From IMG/VR virus record IMGVR_UViG_3300037245_004852, positions 1 through 34,095 of that record: 34,095 nucleotides of DNA, one strand, 5' to 3'. Position 1 is the first letter of the stretch, and every line of letters begins with the position of its first letter. The notes under the pieces were generated by a model. It had not been told where the DNA came from and made no database searches. It worked only from the letters and a program-made list of their open reading frames with translations. Shown in pieces: positions 25,987 to 32,991 of the stretch. The stretch comes from a virus. Both the position numbers and the translations under genes were made by a program.

Positions 25987-26559
25987 ATGTACCTGACATT
26001 TTTAAAGATGTGTAAGCTTGTTCTCAGTTTCGGTGGGGACAAGGAAGACAATCTTCTGCATTATCTCGCACGACCTCGTTGTAACATGGAGGGTGTCGCT
26101 GAAAAGGCTCTCCAGGCTTTCAAACGTAGGATTCCTTTTACCGAATGTTCTCTTGGTTTTGCTCCGCAGGATTCCAAAATTTACAAGAAACGCTTTCAAT
26201 TATTGAATCATAATAACAGAGCATTTCAGATTGCTATCAAAGAAAACCCTACTATTGAAGAATTGGAAGAGTTTTCATTAATTGAGCCCGGTTGGTCTAT
26301 TCTTTTTCCTTTGAAGGCCTTTTTACATGATCATCCCAAGATGGCCGTTAAGTACAGAGGTCTGGTTCCTTTTGGGAAAACTGTCATGGCTTTTTTTAAT
26401 GCCTTAGAGATAGGAGAGCCTGTAAAAGGTACTCCTTCTTTTGGTGATCATATAGCTTTGCAGGAATTAACAAATAAATTGGCAGATCTTCATGGATGCA
26501 GTACAATTCTTATTAATAATTTAATGTATCTTGAAGGTATGAAAATGAAAGCCGACTAA
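25987..26559 (+). CDS. Hypothetical protein behind structured leader
   Basis: 190 residues with an excellent AAGGAGG six bases before the ATG. It is mostly helical, with LVLSFGGDKEDNLLHYLARP early, EGVAEKALQAFKRRIPFTE, then a hydrophobic GWSILFPLKAFLHDHPKMAV and a closing helix HIALQELTNKLADLHGCSTI. No signal peptide or clear membrane helix. No family recognised. Its leader holds a terminator-like hairpin and a three-way junction, which suggests regulated expression separate from the capsid operon. A terminator follows its stop. Confidence 0.6.
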   Translation: MYLTFLKMCKLVLSFGGDKEDNLLHYLARPRCNMEGVAEKALQAFKRRIPFTECSLGFAPQDSKIYKKRFQLLNHNNRAFQIAIKENPTIEELEEFSLIEPGWSILFPLKAFLHDHPKMAVKYRGLVPFGKTVMAFFNALEIGEPVKGTPSFGDHIALQELTNKLADLHGCSTILINNLMYLEGMKMKAD

Positions 26560-26591
26560 AAGTAAAAGGGATATCCAGTTCCATTTTTTAG

Positions 26592-26620
26592 GAGCCCTGC
26601 TATTCAGTGGGGTTTTTTTA
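26592..26620 (+). terminator. Intrinsic terminator
   Basis: Stem AGCCCTGC with GTGGGGTT (includes G-T pairs), loop TATTCA, then a run of T to 26619. It lies about 30 bases after the stop at 26559. The last T of the tract begins a copy of the recurring 17-base motif. Confidence 0.65.
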
Positions 26621-26635
26621 ATTATCTATCGATAT
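26619..26635 (+). promoter_or_regulatory. Recurring 17-base motif, candidate phage promoter (copy 6)
   Basis: TAATTATCTATCGATAT follows directly on a terminator T tract and lies 33 bases before the ATG at 26669. A terminator immediately followed by the motif is what one expects at an operon boundary, which supports the promoter reading. Confidence 0.5.
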
Positions 26636-26668
26636 TTTGAGGTTAAAAGATAGAAAAGGAGGAGCTTT

Positions 26669-26947
26669 ATGAAGGTCCCAATTTCTGATAAAATAATTCT
26701 GACGGCTGACATTATTACCGGTAAGAAAAAAAAGTGGATGCAGCAAATGACAAAATCAAAGAAATTTGAAGAAGGAGCTCTTAGAAAACATTTCGGTCTT
26801 AAAAAAGACGAAACAATAACTATTGCTATGATTGAAAAAGAGCTAAACCGTCTTGAGAAAAAATATCCCGATGGTGGCTATTCAAAATCTGATCTGGAGC
26901 TTCAAAAACGTTTAGTGGCCGCTAGGACTATGATGAGTCGAAGTTAA
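26669..26947 (+). CDS. Small basic conserved phage-type protein
   Basis: 92 residues, AAAGGAGG before the ATG. The centre FEEGALRKHFGLKKDETITI (about 31-50) resembles a short GALRKALGVKEGE-type module that recurs in proteins of large phages. It is followed by an amphipathic helix (IEKELNRLEKKYPDG) and a basic end. The N-terminal KVPISDKIILTADIITGKKK is unusual. Probably a small virion or DNA-associated protein; function unknown. Its stop is two bases from the stop of the convergent minus-strand gene, with no visible terminator between. Confidence 0.6.
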   Translation: MKVPISDKIILTADIITGKKKKWMQQMTKSKKFEEGALRKHFGLKKDETITIAMIEKELNRLEKKYPDGGYSKSDLELQKRLVAARTMMSRS

Positions 26948-26948
26948 T

Positions 26949-27959
26949 CTACGTGATGTTTTCTATTGTCTCTATAGCACTGTCTATTGATTCACCTAAT
27001 CCTGAATCTTCCAGGAATTCTTCAAATTCGTCTCGGATAGCCTGTCTCTTTTTTCTAAATCTGTCCTTGGCATCAGGCCCTAGATATTTTTCAATAGCTT
27101 CACGGACTAAGTCCCGGGCAACGTCTGGTATAGTGATTATGGCATTGGCTTCGCATTTTCTTTCACCTATAGTATGCAGATATTCCTGAACATAGGACAT
27201 TTTGAAATTTTTATGGGTAGGAGATGCGAGGTTTTTCTTTGATCCAGTTATTAAATTATTGATCCAGGTGAGATCGTTATCTTCAATGAAATCATAATTC
27301 AGGCCGAATCTTTCAATTATCAGATCAGAAGGATCGTAACCAGCTAAATTATCATTCCAGACAACATCTTTTAAATCATAAAGATTTTTTCTTATAAATT
27401 CCGAAATACGTAAACCGTCAGGATCGTGATCTCCACAATATAGTAACACGCATTTGAGTCCTCTATCTTCAGCTTCTGCAAATCGACGGGCATACTCGGC
27501 CCGCTGAAGCATAGAGCCCCATCCCCGTGAATTTGCGATACATAAATGATACTCTTCGCATACTGGTTGAAAAAGAGTCACAAGATCAATTTTCTCTACA
27601 ACCATTTGGATATAATATTCTTCACCCTCCCACCAATCGGGAGTATATACTTCTGCGGTATTCCGAGTGAATTTTAGATATTGACCGAATTTCTCTATAA
27701 CATCCTTTTCATCAGGTTTTTCAACATTTTGAAATTCTCTGGCGCTCTCCTCGGCAACAAAATCGATGGGTAGGAGGCCTTTTCTTCTACATTTGTTTAT
27801 CAGTTCGTTTACTCTCTCGAATTCATCCTTGTTTATTAGTCGTCTTGTTTCTAATAGATAGCACCAACCACGGGAGGACACTTTGAAACCAATCTTATCC
27901 GATATATCTTGTAAATATTCGGAAAATTCCTCTAAATCAACACCTCTGTCTAAATTCAT
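26949..27959 (-). CDS. TOPRIM-domain protein, topoisomerase VI A/Spo11-like
   Basis: 336 residues. Residues about 25-70 resemble the winged-helix region of topoisomerase VI A: SSRGWCYLLETRRLINKDEF, then NKCRRKGLLPIDFV. A TOPRIM core follows, with the conserved Glu in MVVEKIDLVTLF (near 122) and the Asp-x-Asp motif in YCGDHDPDGLRISEFI (near 175). The tail (280-336) is charged and helical. In the family such proteins bind Mg and cut or bind DNA. The usual catalytic tyrosine cannot be assigned with certainty (Tyr near 33 is a candidate). It starts one base after the nucleoside hydrolase stop, so the two are coupled. It is alone, without a topoisomerase VI B partner here. The TOPRIM call is strong; activity is unknown. 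Confidence 0.7.
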   Translation of the reverse strand: MNLDRGVDLEEFSEYLQDISDKIGFKVSSRGWCYLLETRRLINKDEFERVNELINKCRRKGLLPIDFVAEESAREFQNVEKPDEKDVIEKFGQYLKFTRNTAEVYTPDWWEGEEYYIQMVVEKIDLVTLFQPVCEEYHLCIANSRGWGSMLQRAEYARRFAEAEDRGLKCVLLYCGDHDPDGLRISEFIRKNLYDLKDVVWNDNLAGYDPSDLIIERFGLNYDFIEDNDLTWINNLITGSKKNLASPTHKNFKMSYVQEYLHTIGERKCEANAIITIPDVARDLVREAIEKYLGPDAKDRFRKKRQAIRDEFEEFLEDSGLGESIDSAIETIENIT

Positions 27960-27960
27960 A

Positions 27961-28839
27961 TTATATACTCTCAGCTATGTGTTCCCATAATTTATCGTAA
28001 TCTATATCAACAATAATTTTATCATTTGTTGTTCCATTTACATGTGCACCCCATTGACCTTTTTCTCGGTATAATTTGGCATTTACCCATGTTGCTATTT
28101 CAGGATGGAGATGGCATACTGCAGCAGATGGATCATGAAATTTCTTACCTTTAGGGTGTCTTTTGAGATAGAGCCCCATACCCTCTCTTAAGAGCTCTGA
28201 CGCTCTGTTTCTTGGAGGAGTCTGCATTACTCTTCTATGGACATCAGTGTTATATACAATAGTATGACAGACATTTTTTGATACAAAACGTCTTTCCTGG
28301 ATATTTGCTTCTAGAAATGCCGTTGATCCTTTAACATCGCCATTAAGATTAAAGGTTGCAACGGTATTTCTCCCTTTAAATTTATCAAGCTGGGGTACTT
28401 TAATACCGTGCTCATCGTATCCTATAAAACCGCCCTGCATGGTAGCTTTAGTAATCTGGACCTGGTGCGTAGAAAGATAACGTCCTATATTTTTAACTGC
28501 ACCGCAGATAAATAACTCAGTAACAGGATGAAGACGGTCATTTAACAATCCTTCTGACAAAAGGCATTCAGAGGAGTGTAAAGGGTATTTATACTTTTCT
28601 AAAAGCTGTCGATGCACACTTGTAGGTTCTTCTCTATGTCTTCCTATGAGAGGAACCCCTATAAGAGTGTTCGGGCTTAATTCATTAATAAGGAATTTAA
28701 CTATGGCTACTTGTGATTCATCCCCGGGAGTAAGCAGAATAGCTCTAATATCGACCCCTGCTGAGAATAGATAGCATAAAGCAAAGAAGTCATCGGGGTC
28801 ATGCCCTATATCAGTCTCAACAATTAATTCATTTTCCAT
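27961..28839 (-). CDS. Inosine-uridine-type nucleoside hydrolase
   Basis: 292 residues, within the usual 290-340; AAAGGA lies before the ATG. The N-terminus IVETDIGHDPDDFFALCYL carries the calcium-binding Asp cluster of the family (Asp10, Asp14, Asp16, Asp17), with Glu8 where the first Asp often is. Later family landmarks: FICGAVKNIGRYL (about 109-121, equivalent to the GPLTNL segment), MQGGFIGYD (about 133-141), and HDPSAAVCHLHPE (near 233). It should cleave N-glycosidic bonds of ribonucleosides or related compounds. In a phage it might feed salvage or alter signalling nucleotides. It lies between the exported protein and the TOPRIM gene in a three-gene operon. The family is secure; the substrate is not. 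Confidence 0.8.
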   Translation of the reverse strand: MENELIVETDIGHDPDDFFALCYLFSAGVDIRAILLTPGDESQVAIVKFLINELSPNTLIGVPLIGRHREEPTSVHRQLLEKYKYPLHSSECLLSEGLLNDRLHPVTELFICGAVKNIGRYLSTHQVQITKATMQGGFIGYDEHGIKVPQLDKFKGRNTVATFNLNGDVKGSTAFLEANIQERRFVSKNVCHTIVYNTDVHRRVMQTPPRNRASELLREGMGLYLKRHPKGKKFHDPSAAVCHLHPEIATWVNAKLYREKGQWGAHVNGTTNDKIIVDIDYDKLWEHIAESI

Positions 28840-28845
28840 TTCCTT

Positions 28846-29277
28846 TTATATCTTTCTACTTATAATTATTTTCGTTAATCTGTTATTTTTTAATTCCAAA
28901 GTCATAATATAATTAATTCCATTGCCATAGTTATACTCTAAAATTTCTCTGGTGGGGAGTGTATCTATGTCAGTTTTCCCGAGTTTTTTGAAGATTTTTC
29001 TCTTTGACATGCCTATTTCTAAATGGTCAAATTTCCCCTCTTTTATCTCAATACTGTACAAAACATCAATTAGGAGATAACAAATCAGGTTATCTTTACG
29101 ATAAATCATATTTGTTTTACCGAGTTGTTCTACTTTAGTGCCTGAAATTCCCCAAGCGGTCAGTAAATCTGTGACAGTTATCTCTTCTTTGAGGTTAAGG
29201 CCAAAAAGGTTATGGCTCATAGTATCGCCCATGCAGAGGGCTACTAACAGTGTGATAATAATGGTGAAGGATTTCAT
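28846..29277 (-). CDS. Small exported protein of accessory cassette
   Basis: 143 residues, AAGGAG 8-9 bases before the ATG. Residues 1-17 form a signal peptide: MKSF, then IIITLLVALCMG. Cys15 follows LVAL, so a non-canonical lipobox is possible, otherwise cleavage after the small residues beyond it. The mature part has two short repeats of a SmpA/BamE-like strand-helix pattern: KEEITVTDLLTAWGISGTKV, and later KFDHLEIGMSKRKIFKKLGK, with a GMSK.KI...LG motif. It is first in the minus-strand operon, behind a TATAAT-like promoter. A host-envelope-modifying (moron) role is inferred. The SmpA-like resemblance is weak. Confidence 0.6.
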   Translation of the reverse strand: MKSFTIIITLLVALCMGDTMSHNLFGLNLKEEITVTDLLTAWGISGTKVEQLGKTNMIYRKDNLICYLLIDVLYSIEIKEGKFDHLEIGMSKRKIFKKLGKTDIDTLPTREILEYNYGNGINYIMTLELKNNRLTKIIISRKI

Positions 29278-29319
29278 TCTCTTTCTCCTTATTTGAGTTA
29301 AATTTCTCTTTCCATTTAT

Positions 29320-29325
29320 ATTATA
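29320..29325 (-). promoter_or_regulatory. TATAAT -10 box for minus-strand cassette
   Basis: Reading the minus strand, a perfect TATAAT lies about 42 bases before the start of the exported-protein gene. No good -35 hexamer stands 16-18 bases upstream, so it may need an activator or be weak. It differs from the 17-base motif of the plus-strand late genes, suggesting host-sigma expression. Confidence 0.45.
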
Positions 29326-29362
29326 CCCAGTTTTGTGTGAAATTATTGAATTTTTTAAAAAT

Positions 29363-29379
29363 TAATATTCTCTTAACAG
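29363..29379 (+). promoter_or_regulatory. Recurring 17-base motif, divergent-region copy
   Basis: TAATATTCTCTTAACAG differs from the consensus at three positions. It lies in the 257-base divergent gap, 156 bases before the ATG at 29535, further from a start than the other copies. It may be fortuitous. Confidence 0.35.
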
Positions 29380-29457
29380 TTTTCTGCTTTTTAAGGCCCA
29401 TAGAGGTCTCCCGCAAAAAACTCTGATTTTCAACTTTTTTCGTCTAACTCCAGTTTT

Positions 29458-29488
29458 TTGAACAATTTATATAAAAAGTACGTATAAT
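29458..29488 (+). promoter_or_regulatory. Sigma70-like promoter before basic-protein operon
   Basis: TTGAAC (29458-29463) and TATAAT (29483-29488) are separated by 19 bases, slightly long. The predicted start is near 29495, leaving a leader of about 40 bases with GAAAGGAG before the ATG at 29535. Confidence 0.5.
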
Positions 29489-29534
29489 AGAAATGGAATA
29501 ATTTATCTCATTTATTTAATGAAAGGAGCATGGT

Positions 29535-30236
29535 ATGGTAACCTATGCTAAAATTTATGAACTTCTTGATCCTATTATCAAGAAGAATCCAAAAATAACA
29601 ATCTCTGAATTAAGAAAGGAGCATCCAGAGATTGTTAAGAAAATTTCTTACTGGTCTTTCCGTGCCCGTGTAAACAAGTTAACTGGGAAAAAGAGTTATG
29701 GGAAGAAGAAATCTGCCAAAAAGGCAGCAGTCAAAAAAACCGGCATGAAGAGGAAATATGTCAGGAAAGTTGTGGCTGTAGATAAATACTCAACTATAGT
29801 AGAAACAATTCAGAAAATTGTTCCTACTACGAAGAGAATGAAAGAATATATTGAAATAGGTAAAATTCTGGTGGATAACCCAAATGCAGTTCATTCTCAA
29901 TTGAAGAAGACCGGCAAAGTAAAAATGTGTGATGCGAATTTTTATCAGTTCCGGAGGAAATTTTGTACGATGATGGGTCTCAATCTTACCGCTCCATCAG
30001 TAAATAGCGGTGGTAACCACAGCCAGCATCCGGTAAGTCCTGTGCCCGCTCCTAAAAGGAAGACAGCAATCTACACTGTTCTCTATGAGAGGGAGTCAGA
30101 CGGGTATGATGCAAAAGCCAAAGATCTCGTAACTGAAATTTTTGAAGCTCTCCAGAGGGAAAGAGTAGCGAACCTGGAAATGGTAGAGCTGATTCATCCG
30201 ACCAAGGTTCTTGAGGTACGTTCTTATCAAAAATAA
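29535..30236 (+). CDS. Basic protein with two similar helical units
   Basis: 233 residues, GAAAGGAG six bases before the ATG. Residues about 8-50 (ELLDPIIKKNPKITISELRK, then WSFRARVNKLTG) and about 88-150 (ILVDNPNAVHSQLKKTGKVK, then NFYQFRRKFCTMMG) share the order xNPxxxxSxLKK ... FxxFRxKxxxxxG, so they look like diverged copies of one domain. A Lys-rich linker (about 51-75) separates them. The C-terminal 60 residues include YTVLYERESDGYDAKAKDLV. The predicted role is nucleic-acid binding from charge and helix-turn-helix-like layout; no named family recognised. It heads an operon of small basic proteins. Confidence 0.6.
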   Translation: MVTYAKIYELLDPIIKKNPKITISELRKEHPEIVKKISYWSFRARVNKLTGKKSYGKKKSAKKAAVKKTGMKRKYVRKVVAVDKYSTIVETIQKIVPTTKRMKEYIEIGKILVDNPNAVHSQLKKTGKVKMCDANFYQFRRKFCTMMGLNLTAPSVNSGGNHSQHPVSPVPAPKRKTAIYTVLYERESDGYDAKAKDLVTEIFEALQRERVANLEMVELIHPTKVLEVRSYQK

Positions 30237-30277
30237 TATCAACTAAAATTTTTGAGATACGTTCTTATCAAAAATAA
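30211..30277 (+). repeat. 26-base direct repeat at 3' end of gene, offset 41
   Basis: 30211-30236 (the last codons and stop of the basic-protein gene) recurs at 30252-30277 with one difference. The second copy is non-coding and reaches to just before the SD of the next gene. It probably arose by slippage or local duplication. Confidence 0.75.
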
Positions 30278-30293
30278 ATAAAGAAGGAGTAAT

Positions 30294-30689
30294 ATGAAGC
30301 AGCAAAAAGTTGTCGAAGTCATGAGGAAAGAGAAAGGCTGGCATGCTATAATGTCAGAGACTCGTGACAAAATTATTTTAGCAAGACAGTTTGGTATAAA
30401 GAGTAAGAAATATATTACCCTTGTTTTGACGCATTCAAAAGGGAATTATATACTCGAACATCCGAACTATGAATTTGTGAACAGAGTTGCTCATTTTAAA
30501 TCTGTTCAGAAGGATATAAGGCTTTCTCTGAATAAGACCTACCTTGGTTCTATTATACATGCGCTGAAAAGAGCCGGTGTATGGCCTTATATCATGAATA
30601 AAAGTTTTCTCAGAGTAAATACCGAAAACACGAAATCAGATAAAGGAAAGGTTAGAAGAGAACTCGCAGGTTTACTTTCAAAGAATTAA
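30294..30689 (+). CDS. Small basic hypothetical protein
   Basis: 131 residues, AAGAAGGAG before the ATG. Helical and basic throughout: an early VVEVMRKEKGWHAIMSETRD, a middle ILARQFGIKSKKYITLVLTH, an aromatic YILEHPNYEFVNRVAHFKS, and a C-terminal IIHALKRAGVWPYIMNKSFL. No catalytic motif. Its layout, a small domain followed by helices with conserved aromatic residues, is in the style of the other proteins in this operon and would fit DNA or RNA binding. Not recognised. Confidence 0.55.
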   Translation: MKQQKVVEVMRKEKGWHAIMSETRDKIILARQFGIKSKKYITLVLTHSKGNYILEHPNYEFVNRVAHFKSVQKDIRLSLNKTYLGSIIHALKRAGVWPYIMNKSFLRVNTENTKSDKGKVRRELAGLLSKN

Positions 30690-30702
30690 GTTAGGAGTTC
30701 AT

Positions 30703-30969
30703 ATGATCAGTCAGGTTGATATTAATGAACTCTGGTCCAGACTTGCTTTAGAAGGTAGGCATCATTTAATGGATAAGTTGCGCAGAGCTGAGCGCCATGA
30801 GCCCGGTTTTGGTACTATTGTTGTGAAAAAAGAGGGATTTAGTGAGGATGATGAAACTCATAATCTTGTGTTGAAATTCCTCCGGCAGAATGGTATCTGT
30901 GTATTTAATCCGGGTCTTGAGGTTACACGGCTTGAACGGGCTCTTCATTGTAATTATTATGAAGGTTAG
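30703..30969 (+). CDS. Small hypothetical protein, possible winged-helix
   Basis: 88 residues, TTAGGAG before the ATG. Helix one (NELWSRLALEGRHHLMDKLR) is followed by a beta hairpin-like stretch (GFGTIVVKKEGFSEDD), a helix (THNLVLKFLRQNGICVF) and a short basic end (VTRLERALHCNYYEG). The order could be a winged-helix or similar DNA-binding fold. It overlaps the next gene by 11 bases, so translation is coupled. Function unknown. Confidence 0.55.
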   Translation: MISQVDINELWSRLALEGRHHLMDKLRRAERHEPGFGTIVVKKEGFSEDDETHNLVLKFLRQNGICVFNPGLEVTRLERALHCNYYEG

Positions 30970-31651
30970 ATATAAAAGAAGAATTTACCATGTACAGTGG
31001 CCTAAGAGATTTGATGAGATAATTTTAAGAGTAGCGAAGACATATAGGTGCACTGACGGTACAGTAAGCTGGAAGGAAGCTGAAGCTGATGGGATGCTAA
31101 GGGGACTTCCTATATTTCTTAATTTGAGAAATATTTCTCAAAGGAATGCTCATCTTAAATCTTCAAAGAATCCGAGAAATAGAAGGAAGAGGTTAAAACG
31201 AAATCAGGAATATGTAAAAACTCATCCGTCAACTTCCTCTCAGAGTACTTCTGTGAAGCAGAAATTATATGCTGGAACAGTGCCAGAGAAAATCAAGAAA
31301 AAGTATGGATGGAAACCTCGGAGTATCTGGACAGAGAAACAGAAAAAGTTACTTTTAGAATTGTCGGAGAAATATCGAAAGTCAAAAGTCACTATTGACT
31401 GGATAAAGTTAGCAAAGGATAAGAGAATAAAAAAATTGCCTTTTCAGGGTTCGTTCAAATTATGTAAGTATTATAACAGCCTTAAAAGAAAAAAGAAAGG
31501 TGGAAAAAAATTTATTGTACAGAGACGCAAAGATGCTTTAATTTACAAGTATGATAATTATGATGTTTATCTGGATAATCAAGAAAAGAGACGAATTAGA
31601 GTAAAAGACTCTGTAAATGAATTTCTATTAAGTAAGTTGGAGTTGAGATGA
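30959..31651 (+). CDS. Basic protein with two Myb/SANT-like domains
   Basis: 230 residues from the ATG at 30959. Upstream codons in this frame overlap the previous gene and have no SD. The first domain (about 8-65) has VQWPKRFDEIILRVAKTYRC, SWKEAEADGMLRGLP and a third helix. The second (about 120-180) has SIWTEKQKKLLLELSEKYRK, IDWIKLAKDKRIKKLP, then CKYYNSLKRKKKGG. Both follow the W...(L/I)L...Y....W..(A/L)......LP pattern of Myb/SANT-type three-helix DNA-binding domains. A Lys/Arg/Ser linker (about 70-115) separates them. It overlaps the following gene by four bases (ATGA). A DNA-binding regulator or genome-organising protein is likely; the targets are unknown. Confidence 0.6.
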   Translation: MKVRYKRRIYHVQWPKRFDEIILRVAKTYRCTDGTVSWKEAEADGMLRGLPIFLNLRNISQRNAHLKSSKNPRNRRKRLKRNQEYVKTHPSTSSQSTSVKQKLYAGTVPEKIKKKYGWKPRSIWTEKQKKLLLELSEKYRKSKVTIDWIKLAKDKRIKKLPFQGSFKLCKYYNSLKRKKKGGKKFIVQRRKDALIYKYDNYDVYLDNQEKRRIRVKDSVNEFLLSKLELR

Positions 31652-32439
31652 AAAAATCCTCCCCATCGTTTGAAAAAATCCTCGCTAATATGGCCCAGCA
31701 GGGTCTTATTGAACCGCGTACTGAGAATAACAAGTATTTGAAATTATCCTATAAAGGTACTGATGGTCTGGTTTCCCCGAAGTGGAATATAAAGATATAT
31801 ACTACAAATATGATTGTCTGTACAGATATGGAAGTAGTCAAGGCCTTTCATGAGGGAAAACTGATTACTCCTGATCCTTCTCTGAAGCTCATTCAGATAG
31901 ACGATGCAGGCTGGGGTTTTCCCCTTTGTGGTATTTTAATAGGCTTACAAATGGGAAAGAGAGTAATTACTGGTGAAATCCCTGTGTCTTTCTTTAAACC
32001 TGGTATTTTCGAAACAAAGAAGTATTTACAGGTATATTCTGATATAGGGTACGGGCTTTTACAGAAGGAGTTTCAGGCAACTCCGCAGACTCATAGAGTG
32101 GAGATATGCACCGGTTTTATTAATAGTAGGCTGAGAGATGTTCTCCGGAAAGAGGGCTATGATGTTCGAGCAGTTGAAATAAAAGGATTGCTACAGAATT
32201 CTCTGGAAAATCTTTTTAAAAAATATGTATATAAAGAACTGGGTGCACATTTAGCTTATGATGTTAAGGAACTTACAAAGAAAAAACTCAGTTTTGAGTA
32301 TTATAAGGCTCTGGATTGGGGTAGACGGAATGCGCCAGGCCAGATAAAATCCGGGTGGAAATCTCTTCAGGAGAGTAATCACCCGCTTCAACAAACAGAA
32401 TTATTTAAATACCTTGAAGAAAGGACAATGGATGAATAA
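31648..32439 (+). CDS. Hypothetical protein, possible RNase H-like fold
   Basis: 263 residues, start overlapping the previous stop (ATGA). A hydrophobic strand with paired Asp, LKLIQIDDAGWGFPLCGILI (about 80-100), is followed by RVITGEIPVSFF, a helix, then HRVEICTGFINSRLRDVLRK (about 149-168), YDVRAVEIKGLL, and a C-terminal helical part with YYKALDWGRRNAPGQIKSGW. The strand with Asp, later strand with Glu, and helices fit an RNase H-like (RuvC-type) arrangement. I cannot name the family, and the active site is a guess. Belongs to the small-basic-protein operon. Confidence 0.5.
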   Translation: MKKSSPSFEKILANMAQQGLIEPRTENNKYLKLSYKGTDGLVSPKWNIKIYTTNMIVCTDMEVVKAFHEGKLITPDPSLKLIQIDDAGWGFPLCGILIGLQMGKRVITGEIPVSFFKPGIFETKKYLQVYSDIGYGLLQKEFQATPQTHRVEICTGFINSRLRDVLRKEGYDVRAVEIKGLLQNSLENLFKKYVYKELGAHLAYDVKELTKKKLSFEYYKALDWGRRNAPGQIKSGWKSLQESNHPLQQTELFKYLEERTMDE

Positions 32440-32593
32440 GCAGGAATGCCCCGTCTGCGGAGAAAAAGTGGATATTGATGATGCAGAGGCTGTAAGGGCT
32501 CATATGAATATAGATGATGAGGCACACAGGGCGCATAAGGAAGTGGCTCGTAAAAACATGAAAGTAGCTCAGACAAATGAGGTCATGGAATAA
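32432..32593 (+). CDS. 53-residue zinc-finger-like protein
   Basis: A short gene overlapping the previous stop by eight bases, with AAAGGA six bases before the ATG at 32432. The sequence opens NKQECPVCGEKVDIDDAEAV with Cys6 and Cys9, followed by His24, His32 and His35, giving a CxxC...H...H pattern that could hold one zinc. The C-terminal third is helical and basic. Likely a small nucleic-acid or protein-binding factor. Coupling to the preceding gene by overlap and the good SD support that it is real. Confidence 0.6.
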   Translation: MNKQECPVCGEKVDIDDAEAVRAHMNIDDEAHRAHKEVARKNMKVAQTNEVME

Positions 32594-32633
32594 ATGTTAA
32601 GTTCTGGTATTCTACGTAGAGTCAGGAGGTAAT

Positions 32634-32924
32634 ATGGGCGCTTTTGATAGAGATGAAAAGACCTGGAAAGATATCGACTGGGAAAAGGTTAATTTCGATG
32701 GTTCAGCGGTTTCTGACGATCCGGAAGCAGGTCACTGGGCCTGGGGCTGTGGTGGCCGTCCTCATGAAGATAATGAATATTCCATATCCCGCGTGGATGA
32801 TCAGTTGAATGAAGTACGGTATAAAATGCCCGATTGCATAAACAGGATGCTGAAAGTGCAAGGAGAGTGCGCGGCTGAAGAAGCGAAAAGAAAGATAAGA
32901 AGTGCCATGGGATGTAATAGTTGA
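32634..32924 (+). CDS. Small hypothetical acidic protein
   Basis: 96 residues with an excellent AGGAGG before the ATG. The N-terminal half is Asp-, Trp- and Gly-rich (TWKDIDWEKVNFDGSAVSDD, then GHWAWGCGGRPHEDNEYSIS). The C-terminal half is a helix (DDQLNEVRYKMPDCINRMLK, ending KRKIRSAMG). It has three cysteines spread through the protein. No family recognised. Its strong SD suggests efficient translation. Confidence 0.6.
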   Translation: MGAFDRDEKTWKDIDWEKVNFDGSAVSDDPEAGHWAWGCGGRPHEDNEYSISRVDDQLNEVRYKMPDCINRMLKVQGECAAEEAKRKIRSAMGCNS

Positions 32925-32991
32925 TAGCTTGTGAAAAGTGTATTGTCAGTTTAAAAACAAAATTAATATCATGGAAGCGAGGCGCTATAAG

